The notes: a model not told the origin generated them from the letters alone. A DNA stretch of 64,000 nt from Dryas octopetala (GCA_963921425.1 OY992833.1:7289228-7353227), one strand, 5' to 3'. Positions 33,703-45,900 are shown, numbered from the stretch's first letter. Numbers and translations: made by a program.

Positions 33703-36694
33703 TGACAGAACCGCCCCCAGATTCCACCTTGAAACCCGGAGGGATCCTGCGGGAAACCAAAATGAAGGAAAATCCTACCGAAAATTCGGCAGAACCTCCC
33801 CTGAAAATGGACTAACCCAGACTTTTCAAAACCTGTTAAAAACACTTCTAAACAACAACCACCTCTACCACAACCAAATAGGGTCTCAGACCCAACAATT
33901 TCACAGAGAATCCAACTTAATATTTAGAGTGGTTATCAGAGCTGCTATTCTATTACAAGGAAATTTTACATCGAAAGATAGAATGACGCCTACTGGTCCG
34001 AGAAGGAAGATGGATGTAACTGCCTCGACGTGTTTGGCTCGACCTCCACCAAAGCTACTACCTGGGGGGGGAAACAATTTAAGACAAAACAAGAAAAACT
34101 GTGAGACAAACTCAGTGAGTGGACTGATTAAAAACGAAACATAAAATTTATTTATTCTTTTAGAAATCTTAAAATAAGAATCTCTAAGATTTCACAATCG
34201 TTCTTTGCAATCCCCCAACTTTAAAACCATTTAGCAAATCCATTTTTTTAAAAAAAAATCATCTCAAATAAACCTTGATACACTGAAAAAAAGGCAATAA
34301 AACTTTTCAAGCTGAGAAATATCAACTCTGAACTGAAATTATCTTTGTAAGCTGATTTTCTCAAAACATTTATACTTAAAAGTCGCACCATACTTATACC
34401 CGTACTGTAAACATTGTCCTGGCCACAATCCCGTGCACGGGCAGGCTCAAATCCTGGCCACAATCTCGTACGGAGGAGTTGCTCCGCCAAGCAGGCTCAC
34501 ATCCTGGCCACAATCTCGTACGGAGGGGTCGCTCCGCACGAGCAGGCTCACATCCTGGCCACAATCTCGTACGGAGGGGTCGCTCCGCACGAGCAGGCTC
34601 GTATCCTGGCCACAATCTCGTACGGATGACCCTTCCGCACGAGCAGGCTCGTATCCTGGCCACAATCTCGTACGGAGGGGTCGCTCCGCACGAGCAGGCT
34701 CGTATCCTGGCCACAATCTCGTACGGATGACCCTTCCGCACGAGCAGGCTCGTCAGATCAGTACATGCATTTACACAACATTTCAAGATACTCTTTAAAA
34801 TCTCTGCTTACTTTTGAAATATATATGAACAACCCTTTTCTTTCTCTCAACTCCCTCAATGATCGAAACCTTAACGTGTCATTTCCTCAAATCACAAATG
34901 TCTCAAACCAAACATAAATATTAAATGGGATGAACAACCAAGATATATGTAATCCTTTCATAAGCTAAGTAAAATTACAACACGCCTGTTAAATAAAGGT
35001 ATCTGAAATATGAATTCACGTAGAAATGCATGTCAAATATTTCTGGATCGCTTAAAATTATAGATTCCAAGATCAGGAAAATCGAACTAATATAAAAGAT
35101 TATTTAAGAAAACTTAACAATTAAAACTCAAAGTCAATTTAAATATAACCGAAGAGATTGAAATCACATAATAAAGCATAATTTATTAAGATCAAAGTCC
35201 ACTCACAGTATAAAATTCTTAGCTTCGACTCTCCACCGGATCGTCTCGACCTACGGTCGTCTCACTATAAATAGAACCATATGGTATATCATTAATCTCG
35301 ACTCAACCACAATTAGGGTGTGTGTGTGTGAACGAACCTAACATCACGCCTCTTACATGTTCATCTCAACGATTCAATTACGTACTCACCAAAAATCCCA
35401 AATTAAACACTCCCTCCTTCCTCGAAAACTACTCGGCTCTACCCAAACTCAATCCGAATATAAAAACATAACTATAATATATAGCCTACGCACAAAACCG
35501 CGATTTAGTTTAAGGTTAGTTTCGGTAACCGAAGAGCACCCAAACACTGACCAAAAGCAATCCGAACTTTACTTATTCTTCCACCCCAAAAATCACCACA
35601 AAACTCAGCCAATCCTTAGCAAACCCGAAATGGGTTCCAACCCTTGCAAATCCAACTTCTCAATTCTACTCAAATCTTTAATTCCAAACATCCAATAGGT
35701 TTCCTAGAGATGAAATTTGTTAAAAACCATCACTAATTAACAACCCCCAAATCAGAAATCCAAGGAAATTCGAAAAGGCCCTATAATCCAAAAATTTAAG
35801 TTTCTAAATCTAAGGTTTTTACACTACAAAACGAAAGGAAGTGAAAGCCCAATAAAAGAGGAAGAAAACTCACCTAAAATGGAGGTGATTGGCGCCGGGA
35901 ATTTGTCAGAATCCAACGAGACCAAGGGGAGCCAAGCTGCTGGTTTTCTGGGTTTCCTGTGCGCGCGGCTGGGCTGGCTGGAGGAGGGCCGGCTGAGCTG
36001 ATCGGCCGACGTGGGAGGTCGCCGGTGGTCGGGGTCGATGGAAAAGCCGCCGAAAGTGACTGGGTAGCTGGTTGGCCGCGCACAGAGAAAAGGGAGAGAG
36101 AGAGAACTCGGGGAGAGAGGAGGCCGAGGGGGGTCGGCGCCTGGGGGAAAGCTCGCCGGAGCCAGAGGCCAGGTCGGCGAGTGGCGGTCGACGGCGAGGT
36201 GAGTGGGGGTGGCTGGGGCTGGTGCGCGCAGGGGAGAGGGTGCGGGGGTGGAGTGAAGACCGGGAGAGAGAGAGTGCGGGGAGAGAGAGATATAAAGGAG
36301 AGAGAGAGTGTTCTAGAGAGAGATAGAAATTTCTAGAAAATCTGACTTTTAAACCCCAATTTGTCATTTTACGAAATTACCCCTCGCTTCAAACGCCCAT
36401 ATCTTTCAAACTGTAACTCGGATCGAAGCGTGCTACGTGTCTATGAACTCGGGGGATCGAAACCTATCTAACGGACCCAAAGTCAAAGTCGAAAACCCAT
36501 TTATTTTAAAAGTCAACTTTGGGTCAAGCTTAAATTGAAACAAAAATAAATATTTAAATCAAAACCCTTTTTATTTTCCAAATAAATCTCAAAATCTTTA
36601 AAATACAATCCAACATCTTTTTATAAATCTCTTAAAAAAAAAAATCATAATAAAAATTTAAATTTCTAGTAAAAATTTGGGTCGGGTCGTTACA
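33703..36694 (-). repeat. LTR A5 (5' LTR in element sense), 2992 bp
   Basis: Near-identical partner of A4. Differences seen by eye include 33756/33764 (two bases), 34126, 34476, about 35120, 35357 and 35904, plus length changes in G and A runs. As the 5' LTR it would supply the promoter for the element. Confidence 0.93.
34418..34754. repeat. Palindromic array in LTR A5, seven units
   Basis: Same unit order as in A4, including the two loop-variant units, so the array has not changed since insertion. The only base difference noted is in the second unit (GAGGAGTTG for GAGGGGTTG). Confidence 0.92.
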
Positions 36695-36742
36695 CTGTTT
36701 CAGCAAAAATTGGTGCCTCGAGTGGCAGATCTAAGTGGCCAA

Positions 36743-37261
36743 TGTGGGGAAGATTATTTTCCTGAGCCCGAAATTGAAGTTTGAAGCCCAGAGTATCAAA
36801 CAACATTTAGGCTGAACCCATAAGAGTAATTTAACTAAGTTTGGGTTTGTGAAGCTATTATGTTGAAAGCCCAGGATGTGGTTAAGTTTATCCTCATAAC
36901 TAAATTCAATTGAGAACGTGGGCATGAAATGCAAGTAACATCATGTAAACGTCGGGATGGAAGACGCGTGGAAGGAGAAACTTGCGCCTTACGTCGTGAA
37001 CTTTATCCATAAGAAATCCTCGACTATATATACGTAATCATAGTTATTGGACAAGGTACGCAATCCAACCATTTGAACATTCATTCGTATCAGACATCAA
37101 CCACTTGAGCGTCGAAGTATCTTTTGCAGGTACCCCACCCGCCGTACAAAAACAAACTCAAATCAAAGTTATATAGCCAGTGTGATCCAGAGTTCAATTC
37201 CGAAGTCAACATCAACAACCTATAGGCCAAGTTATCTTCTTTGAAGATTTTGGGTCCAATA
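36743..37261 (+). repeat. 5' LTR of the Tat-lineage gypsy element
   Basis: It starts TGTGGGGAAGATTATTTTCC and ends GGGTCCAATA. About 520 bp align with 46853-47375, with many scattered differences, so this insertion is older than the 29060-36694 element. A TATATATAC box-like word lies at 37024-37032 and an A/T-poor promoter region follows. The 3' terminal CA has become TA here. Confidence 0.88.
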
Positions 37262-37263
37262 AT

Positions 37264-37281
37264 TGGCGCTGTCTGTGGGAA
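37264..37281 (+). other. Primer-binding site of the gypsy element
   Basis: TGGCGCTGTCTGTGGGAA follows the LTR directly. It matches the TTGGCGCCGTCTGTGGGAA type seen after the 5' LTR of many Tat-like elements, with one change. Confidence 0.75.
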
Positions 37282-37312
37282 TCCTAGAACAAAAATCCGT
37301 TCTTCAAATATC

Positions 37313-38390
37313 ATGACAAGCAGAATAGGACTCAACTCGAGGTGGTCACCTACTGCTGCTGCTGCTGCTACTGCGCAGCAGCAAAGCTCAGGCTCTCAAG
37401 GAGTAGGGGATGCACCCTCATACATAAAGAAGCTGCTCAATGAACTTCTAGAAACCAGAAAGATAGCGGAGGACGCACTGGAAAAGGTTGGAGAACACGA
37501 GAGACAGTAAGATGAAAACAATAGGCGAGAAAAACGAAAGGAGCCGATGATTAAACCAGAAGAACTCGAGGAATGAGGATCATCCGCTGAGGCAAGTTCG
37601 GATGAGAGAAATGCTCAAAGAAGCCATGGGGGAAGCCAAAAGGAAGGAGAGCTGAGGGAGGTAGTCCACAAAATGGTGAAAGGCCTCAAGGAAAAAACCT
37701 CTGTTGAGCTTGCCTTGGAAGCTGCGAGGGGAATATGCAAAGAGACCAACCAAATTCACGAAATAAATCCTGAACGCAAAGAGACCAACCAAATTCACAC
37801 AGCTCAAGTTCAAGATGTTCGACAGAACTACCGACCCGATTGAACACATTTATCACTTCTAGCAACAGATGATCCTAGAGGCACATGACGAGGCTCTGAT
37901 GTGTAAGTTATTTTCTTCGATCTTGTCCGTCGGCCCTTAAGCGGTTCAGGAAAATTAGGCTGAGATCCATCAGGAACTTCGCAGAACTTTTCGAAGCTTT
38001 CATCACGCAGTATATCTGCAATTCGAAGAGAAAAAAAGATATCAACATATTGTTCAGCACCAAGCAGAACCCTAGCGAAAAGTTAAAAGACTACCTTGGC
38101 CGATTTGTTATTGAGATGTCAACCCTCGAAGAATGTCACACGCAAATGGCTGCCAATGATTTTTGGGAGAAGCTGACACCTGGATCGAAGATTCACCATT
38201 CTTTGGTGAAAAGGCCTCCTTACGATATGCGAGAAGTGTTGAACTGTGCAGATAACCATATTCGACTTGAAGAAGAAGCAATTCTACTTGCTTATCGATC
38301 CACGGCAACCATTACCATTCCTAAGGAGCAGCCGGAAGAAAAAGACAAATCAAATACCACCCGAAATTACCAGAGGCATTAGCCAACCAA
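37313..38390 (+). pseudogene. Gypsy (Tat) gag, broken
   Basis: ATG at 37313 opens a frame of 65 codons that ends at a stop (37508). The gag domain continues through shifts: FKMFDRTTDPIEHIYHF near 37812-37860, then FSTKQNPSEKLKDYLGRFV and a core domain to about 38290. A 39-bp segment with CAAAGAGACCAACC is duplicated at about 37738-37800. Gag forms the virus-like particle. At least three stops or shifts make it non-functional. Confidence 0.82.
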
Positions 38391-39520
38391 TGCAAATACC
38401 CGAAGGTAGGTCCAAATCCAAGGCCAACCCAAGCGCAACTTCACCGACACTCCTCTCACCACTAGCATGACCAATATCTTCTGGGAAAATAAGGTTCGAG
38501 GGATCTTTTGAGTACCAACACCCCTGCGTGAACCCGTGGAAAAGAGAAATCGCGCAAAAAACTGCTAGTTCCATAACAACTTCGGTCATGATAAGGAAGA
38601 ATGTAGGAACTTGAGGGAACAAGTGGAGCCAATGTTAAGAAAAAGCATGTTAGGCTAATATAGGCTCCCCGAGGGACAACCTAACACAAGGCAAGGCGAC
38701 ACGCAAACCATGGAGCACATTCAGAATGAGGTTCACGGCCAGGGAGAACTGTTGAACGACGTAAACGTGATTCATAGAAGACCACAACATTCAGAATGAG
38801 CGGACGCAAAGCAGGCAAGCAGAGAAAGTTTGGCCCGTTTGCGACATCAATAGTCTCTCACTCATGACGATGTCACTGAGCCAGCAGGGAGTTATCACAT
38901 TTACAAGGAAGGATTTGGAAGGAATCCAGCTCCCACATAACGACGCACTAGTGGTGACACTTCAGATCACCAATTTCCAGGGTAAAAAGAGTAATGATTG
39001 ACAGAGAAAGCAGCGCATATGTGCTATACTTGGATGCATACAAGAGAATGGACCTAAGAAAGGACGAGATTCGGCCTGACGTGGTGCCCATCACTGGGTT
39101 CAAAGGTTCTAAGGAACAACTTGTGGGAGATGTAACACTCCAAGTGACAGCGGCGGACAAAACATTGTTTGTCAAATTTATAGTAATTGACTCACCTAGA
39201 GCTTACAATGTCATTATGGGCAGGGATTGGATTCACAGGATGGAAGGTGAGGCATCCACTCTTAGACAAGTGATGAGATGTGTCTCCAATGACGGTTTGG
39301 GCACAGTGGATATCAAGGGAGACCAGATGATGGCAAAGAAGTGTTATAGCATTGTGCAAGGTATGAAAGATGCGTCATCACCGTCAAGAGCTTCTAAGGC
39401 TATTGAGGCCAATGCATAGCAATCAACACAGGGCCCACTAGCGAAGCAGGAACAGAACGTAGATCTTGAACTCGAAGCTGAAGAAGCCGAACCCGAGGCG
39501 AAGCCAGAAACACGCAATTA
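38391..39520 (+). pseudogene. Gypsy gag C-terminus and protease
   Basis: After a stop-rich linker (38460-38900, with a CCHC-like remnant near 38565-38615), the frame 38994-39416 reads SSAYVLYLDAYKRMDL. In intact Tat elements this follows a D-x-G-x-SxxxL protease active site; GDVTL and YNVIMGRDWI are the usual downstream protease words. The active-site Asp-Ser/Thr-Gly itself is not clear here. Confidence 0.75.
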
Positions 39521-39639
39521 AAGAACTACGGGAGAAATTGTTAGATCCACAATATGGCGAGAAAAAGGTGCTAGTGGGTAACTCCTACCATAAGAAGAAA
39601 GGAAGGAAATACTCGAGTTTTTGCTAGTAAATAGAGATG

Positions 39640-40980
39640 TTTATGCATGGAAACACTAGGATATGCTGGGAATAGATCCGAGTATAGCTTGCCACCAGTT
39701 GAATGCCGATCCCAGCTCCGGAGCAAAACCTGATCATAAGTGATGAAATTGACCGGTTGCTGGAGGCCGGGTTTATCAAAGACGTTTAGGGTCCGCAATG
39801 GATCTCTAACGTAGTCGTTGTCAGAAAGAAAAACGGGAAGTGGCGTGTCTGCGTCGATTTCACTAACCTAAACAGGGCTTGCCCAAAGGACTACTACCCG
39901 CATCTGAAGATCGATCAAATGGTAGATACGACCACCGACTATGAGCTGCTGACTTTCCTCGACGCATATTCAGGGTACAACCAAACACCGATGGCAAAGG
40001 AAGACCAAGACAAGACCACATTCATTTCGAAGCGCGGGTTGTATTGCTACAAGGTCATGTTGTTCAGCCTAAAGAACGCAGGATCAACATACCAGCAACT
40101 GGTTAACCAGATGTTCAAAGAGCAGATCAGCAAAAGCATGGAAGTCTACATAGATGACATGGTGGTTAAGAGCTTGAAAAGGGAGGCTCATATCAAACAT
40201 TTGGAAGAAACTTTTGAGGTCCTGAGGCGATATCATATGAAGGTAAACCCCACCAAGTGCGCTTTCGAGGTGTCGTCGGGGCAATTCCTCGAGTATATTT
40301 TGAATAGCAGAGGAATAGAGCTGAACCCAGAGAAAGTCGAGATTCTGAGAAATATGCCTGAACCACGCCTTGGGAAGTGCAAGTCCTCACCAGAAGAATA
40401 GCAGCTTTAAGTCGATTTATCTCATGGCTAACAGATAGATGTAAACTATTATTTCAAGCTATCCGAAGCAAAGGGGAAAAAGTGTGGGGACCGGAACAAA
40501 AAGAAGCTTTCAAACAGCTTAAGGAATACCTGACCAAACCTCTCATCCTCTCGGTGCCAAGACCGAACGAGCAGTTATACCTGTATCTGGCAGTGACCAA
40601 AGTGGCGGTGAGTGAAGCTCTATTCCGAGAATAAGGTAATGTTCAGCACCCCATCTCATACGTAAGTAAAAGTTTGTTGGATATAGAGAAAAGGTACAGT
40701 ACAATGGAAAAACACGCTCTCGCGCTAGTGATAACAAAAAGAAAATTGAGACAGTACTTTGAGGCTCACACAATCATTGTGCCAACCAATTATCCAATAA
40801 AAGCTGTTTTGGGGAAGCCTGATTTGTCCGAAGGGATGACCAAGTGGGCCATTGAACTTGGAACATTTGATCTTATCTATCAACCTCGGACGCCACAGAA
40901 AGGACAAACAGTCGCAGACTTCATTGCAGGATGCCTCGAGGGAAATAAAGGAAACGAAGGAGATAAGGCAGGAGAGACGA
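39640..40980 (+). pseudogene. Gypsy reverse transcriptase and RNase H
   Basis: RT words in order: VVVVRKKNGKWRVCVDFTNLN (39810-39870), FLDAYSGYNQ, FSLKNAGSTYQ and the catalytic box VYIDDMVV (40144-40167). A thumb/connection segment follows to about 40500, then RNase H (LDIEKRYSTMEKHALALV, 40675-40730). Stops at 39789 and 40634 and a shift near 40380 break it. The reading order RT then RNase H is standard for Ty3/gypsy. Confidence 0.9.
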
Positions 40981-41400
40981 TGGCTGATCCAAATCCTTGG
41001 GATCTGTACGTAGACGGGTCGTCAAATCAATATGGAGCTGGAGTCGGGATTGTGTTTATCACACCGGAGGGGTTGAGGCTCGAAAGCTCGATCAACCTGG
41101 ACTTCCCAGCCATAAACAATATCGCGGAGTATGAAGCTCTCGTACTAGGATTAAAAGTCGCTCGATCCATGAACATTTTAGGTCTAAGGATCTACAGCGA
41201 GTCGCAGCTTATAGTCCGTCAGATAAACAATGACTATGCAGCTAGGGACGAAAGGATGGAAGCATAACAGAAGCTAGCTAAAAAGCTAATCCAAGAGTTC
41301 AAAACGGTGCAGGTCACCCAAATCCCTAGAGATGAAAATGCATTAACTGATCAATTGGCGAATGCCACTTTTGCCGTGATCGTAAGTATCGTTAGGGACA
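40981..41400 (+). pseudogene. Second, archaeal-type RNase H domain of the gypsy element
   Basis: The frame reads WDLYVDGSSNQYGAGVGIVF (41001-41060), then NIAEYEALVLGLKVA and a later SQLIVRQIN. The D-G-S, E and D positions match RNase H catalytic residues. A second RNase H after the normal one is known in the plant Tat lineage and was gained from a plant/archaeal-type enzyme. It ends in a stop at 41265-41267 and the C-terminal part continues after it. Confidence 0.85.
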
Positions 41401-42760
41401 TAAAGATCAAGCAATTATCTGCACCAAGTACAGACCAAACGACGTAAGAGAGGGAAGCCATCCAAGTTATGCAGATTGAAAACGGAGCCGAGCCAGTTGA
41501 ACAAGATTGGATGACTCTGATCCTCGAGTACTTGACACGAGGTACACAAACCGAATGACCCGAATGAGGCAAAGAAAAGTCACGTCAAAGCAGCCAGGTA
41601 TGTAATTAAAGATGATGTGTTGTTTAGGAGATCTTTTTTCTGTCTGTACCTTAGATGCCTAAGCTCAGTCGAAGCAAAGTGGGCACTCATAGAGGTTTAT
41701 GAAGGGGCATGCGGGAGTCACATAGGGGGCTGAAGCCTAGCGCACTGGGTTCTGGCCAAAGAATACTTTTGGTCCTACATGTCTAGGAAAACCAAGCAAT
41801 ACGTCAAAAGATGTGACAAATGCCAAAGAGCTTGGAAACCCGCCGAAGAGCTGAACTCCGTCACTAGGCCTTGGCTGTTCCTTGATGGGGAATGGACATA
41901 ATTGGACCACTCCCAGTGGCAGCAGGCAGAAAGAAAAGAGTTTTGGTGGCAACAAACTACTTCACCAAGTGGGTTGAAGCTAAGGCATATAAAAAAATAA
42001 GTCAGGTGGAAGTGATCAAATTCATATAGAGGAATATCATATGCCGGTTCAGACTCTCGAGATACATCGTAGCAGACAACGGAACTGAATTCAATAACAG
42101 CAAGTTTCGAACCTACTGCCAAGATAAGGGAATTCAGCTTCAATTCTCTTCAAGAAGTTATCCACAGGGAAACGGGCATGCCAATAAAACAAACAGAATG
42201 ATCTTCGAAGCCATCAAGAAGCAACTCGAAGAACATAAGGGAAGTTGGGCGGAAGAACTACAATATGTGCTTTGGGCCTACCGAACGAAAAAAAGGAAAC
42301 CCATAGGAAAAAGGCCATTCACACTAACTTATGGAACAGAGGCCGTAATCTCAATAGAAGTCGGACTACCCACTGTCTGAACATTAGTAGCAGAGTCTGA
42401 ACAGAACAAAGAACAGTTGGCGAGGAACTTAGACTTAATGGAAGAGCACGGAAAGACAGCCATGATAAAATTGGTCAACTATCAAAATCAAGTGGCTAAT
42501 TACTTCAATAAACAAGTTCGACCATGGCAATATCGGATCGGAGAATGGGTTTTAAGAAAGGTGGTTGATCAAAGCAATGAAGCGAATAAAGGGAAGTTTG
42601 GTCGAAATTGGGAGGGCCCGTTCGAAGTTGTGGAGGCTTATGGCAAGGCATATAAACTACGAGAAGTCCAGAATGGGAAGATTGCCCCACGTCCTTGGAA
42701 CACATTCCACCTAAAGAAGTATACGTTTGATCCTCTCCCTTTTTCCTTTTTGTTTGATTT
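41401..42760 (+). pseudogene. Gypsy integrase
   Basis: The zinc-binding part shows CDKCQR (about 41812-41830). In the core, DIIGPLP-like text lies at 41890-41915, then FTKWVEAKAY, VADNGTEF (42070-42095) and the terminal Glu region at 42190-42240. A C-terminal segment (42417-42720) includes KFGRNWEGPFEVVEAYG, the usual GPF/Y module. Several stops (about 41730, 42028, 42378) and shifts show decay. Confidence 0.88.
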
Positions 42761-43077
42761 CACATTATGTTTGATTTTGAATTACGTTGTCTTGAATATG
42801 ACTGAAATAAAAGACTCCCAGACTGATCCAAGTCCTGAGCACACCCTGTATTTCTTTATTACATAATAAATAAAGAAAAACTTTTCAAAGGGATGAATAA
42901 ATCAGAATAAATATTGAAACGATCAAAGGGAACCGAAAAAACCGAATTAAATGGCAGCTGAATTATTCAAGAAACACAGAAACAAGAAATACGAACTAGC
43001 TGGAAAACAGCTATAAGAATGAAAAAGAAGTGAATCCATTGTACTTATTTAACCTAAAAAAGAAAAACAAACATAAA

Positions 43078-43761
43078 TTACAATTCAGCAGAAAGAAGGT
43101 TCCAATCAAGCAAAGGAAAAACAGGCTGGGCCTTTGCGCGATAGTAGCGCATCCCATGAATAAACCTGTCATTAAAACCACGAGCGTGGGCCCCTTCCAC
43201 CAGCTTCTGTGTATCGCTAAAATCCCTTTTTAAGCGATCAAAAAAGCAGGTCAAGGTGGTGACATCCTTGCAGGCAGCCATGGTGGCCAAACGCCACACC
43301 ATCACCGGATCACCTCCAAGGATACCTTCAAGCAAGGGTACAGGTACAGGTACGGGCGCAATCGCAAGGGGAAAATGGACTGATGACGGTCCATGATCTT
43401 TCCTCTGAAGAAGAGGCGGTTGAACTGGTCGTGGTTGGAGAGCTCCCACAGTCTTCCTCCATTGATCTTTGGCAGCACCAGCAGCAGATTTTGAAGGACC
43501 CGAAGTTCCTCTCCTTCCCCTAGCACGGGTAGTGCCAGGAGAACTACCCGGGGTAATGGCAAGCACCTCTTTGCCCTTACTCTTCTTTTGAGGAAGAGTA
43601 GAAGCAGAGGAAGACTTTACAGACGAACCACCTGAAGAACCTTTGACTAAAAGCTCTTTTCCTAAGGAATGATTCTTCACCCGTGCATCACTACATAAGT
43701 GGAAATGTATCTTCAGCTTCTTCTTGCCAGTCATGGTAGACGGAAAACGAAGATAAAGCAA
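43078..43761 (-). pseudogene. Antisense ORF in the Tat element, proximal part (227 codons)
   Basis: This open minus-strand frame points toward pol. It has a basic, Ser-rich N-terminus (the likely true start is the MTGKKKLK Met at 43734), a Pro/Val repeat, and an ordered C-terminal part with ACKDVTTLTCFFDRLKRDF. I do not recognise the domain. It is the longest undamaged frame in this element. Its position between integrase and the 3' LTR, in antisense, matches the additional ORFs reported for Tat elements. It could be a separate gene or the last exon of the gene at 44160-45900. Confidence 0.6.
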
Positions 43762-44159
43762 GGGAATAAGAAGAAGCGATCAGAAGTTAAAGGTTATGGA
43801 CTATGTACAATCCTTCTGGAGTTCTAGTTAAACAAGTTAATGCTCACCCCTATTTATAGAAAAATCTAGTAATACTACATTGTTATTATTGTGCATTTTT
43901 AATTTAGGGTCTTTAACAAGAAGTGAGATCCATTAGTAAAAATTATCCTGAAATTTGAAGTTGAGCTAGAATCAAGGGGAGGACTTACACTTAGTTCTTA
44001 TTTGAAAAATCAAATTGTTAATTCAAACAAGAACTAAATAAACGTAAATCAATAGAAAAAGATTGAGAAATTAAATTCCAATTTCAAACAACTAAAACTT
44101 TAATTCCTAAACGAAATATCAAAATGTTGCAATTAAAGAAAAGAAAAACAAAAACAGGA

Positions 44160-45900
44160 AAGCAGGAACTTAGGAGCTAATCAGCCCTCAATCACTATCA
44201 TAATCCTCGGGCTTCATTCCGTGAAAAAACCTATAATCTCTAGCCTCGAAGCCGTACTCCTCATCCACAGCATCCGGGTCTCTGACAACTTTCTCTTGAA
44301 TTCAGTGTCACGCAAAGCTCGAACTTCTATAAAAGCTTCTTCTGTAGTTCTGTGACCTTGGCCTCCAGTTTCTCAATCTAAAGTTTATATTCACACTCAG
44401 ACTCGAGCAGTTTGTTTTCTGAATTGGTAACTTGATTCTCAACAGCTTCCTGCAAAGCCTTATGTTTAGCTTTGTTATTCTTGATGGTTTTCTCCAGCTG
44501 AAGGTTCAGAGTGGCAAAGGCATCGCTTATCTGAAAAAGAGTTTGCATCAGGATTAAACAAAAAACAAAACAAAAAATACCTCGACTATGCCAAGAGCAC
44601 CCATGCATGCAAGCTCATAGTTTGACTTCGATTGGAGCTCGGGCTTATTAGATGGATGAACTATACCATACATAAGGGAAAGGCAGTTCACCGAATTCCC
44701 AAGTAGCCGATCCTTAGAAGAAGAAAGGTACGAACCATCCGTCTTCTTAAGCTGAGGAAGCCAGGGATCCGGAGGAGACAAAGGCATGCTCCGATTAGTG
44801 GGCAGAAGTGAAATAGAACCTGAGCTCGACGGGGGAACTATGGTCGATCGAACCTAAACTCAATGAGGAACCGAGAATCTCCATAGGGGATGATGAAGCC
44901 ATCCTACCATGGACAACCAAAACATAATCATCTTCATTCTGCAAATTCTGAGAGTTACTACCATCTTGCCGTGCACGTTTCTTCCGAGGATTAGGAAGCA
45001 TGCGCGGAGCCTCTTCCATCTCGGGAGAAGAAGATACCTCCATGTCTTCGTCCTCTTCCTCCTCTTCTTCTTCTTCCTCCTCTTCTCCTTCCTCAAGTTC
45101 CTTGAGCCGAGCTTCCCGTTCTCTATGAAAAATTTTGATGGTAGCGGCCAATTTTGGGGTAAAGAAAGCTCGGGGTTGAACTAACGATATGTGCAAGCAG
45201 GTCACCACCACTCAAGTCCAGACGTGAGTCAACTATCAATGAATCATATGGAACATATATGATGCTCGTGCATAAGGAAGAAATCTTCAACAAAGTTGTG
45301 TTGTCGAAAAACAAAGTGATATCCCAACTGAAACCTGTTACTTTTTCTTCAATAAAGTTTTTGCGAGGCGCAGGTAACTTGATTGACTTCCGAGCGAATG
45401 TGTGAGCTACAAAAACAATAAGAAAGAACGTAAGAAAGTTGTATATGATAACATCAAAATCGAAGAGGTGAAGTGTGTACCAGAGTTGAAGTTAAAGGCT
45501 AGAGGAATGCTGATCCGAGAGACCTCCGGAGCAAACCAATTCCCTGTTATAAGAATTGGACGAGTCTTCCACTCTTTACAAAATGTAGGCTTGTTCCCAA
45601 AGAACACACAATGGTGTCGAGGTGTAATATGGTAATACCCAATCTCATTCCTGACAGTAGCACAACAATGATAAGCAAAGAAATCGACCAAGTCCCAAGG
45701 AGACACCCCAACACAGGCCGAGCAGAAATTGTAAGAAAACTATTGGGGTTTACTTGCATTGGAGACAAGCCCAAGAAGCTGAAAACCAGATGGAATACGG
45801 GGTGTAAAGGAAACCTAACATGATCAAGATGATTAAAAGACAGAAGGTCTTGGTCAGTTGGGTTCCACAAAGTTGTATTATTTGTATAATTCTTTGCCAT
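44160..45900 (-). pseudogene. Antisense spliced-looking gene of the Tat element (Transposase_28-like)
   Basis: Start ATG at 45900. The first block (to 45481) has FPLHPVFHLVFSFLGLSPMQ and then FFGNKPTFCKEWKTR, a pattern I associate with the 'putative gypsy type transposon' domain (PF04195). A +1 shift lies near 45705. A donor-like CTG/GTAC at 45481 and an acceptor TTGTAG before 45406 give a second block (from 45406, HTFARKSIKLPAPRKNF). Next comes an acidic stretch (about 45000-45110) with more breaks. A third block (44787-44581) ends at GAG/GTATTT, and a fourth begins after TTTTTCAG at 44530 and is coiled-coil-like. Function is unknown. Confidence 0.65.

Larger units (their letters stand above)
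29060..36694 (-). mobile_element. Complete young non-autonomous LTR retrotransposon, TSD CTGTT
   Basis: Two LTRs (29060-32050 and 33703-36694) flank a 1652-bp internal region. The target duplication CTGTT is intact (29055-29059 and 36695-36699). By eye I find only about eight substitutions and a few homopolymer length changes between the LTRs, so the insertion is recent. In sense (minus) order: LTR, PBS, first codons of a gag, non-coding DNA, polypurine tract, LTR. It has no pol, so it would depend on proteins from a relative. The long LTRs, iMet PBS, MAPRRGRP gag start and FEDE-like text before the PPT fit the Tekay/Del chromovirus lineage, which is my inference. Confidence 0.92.
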
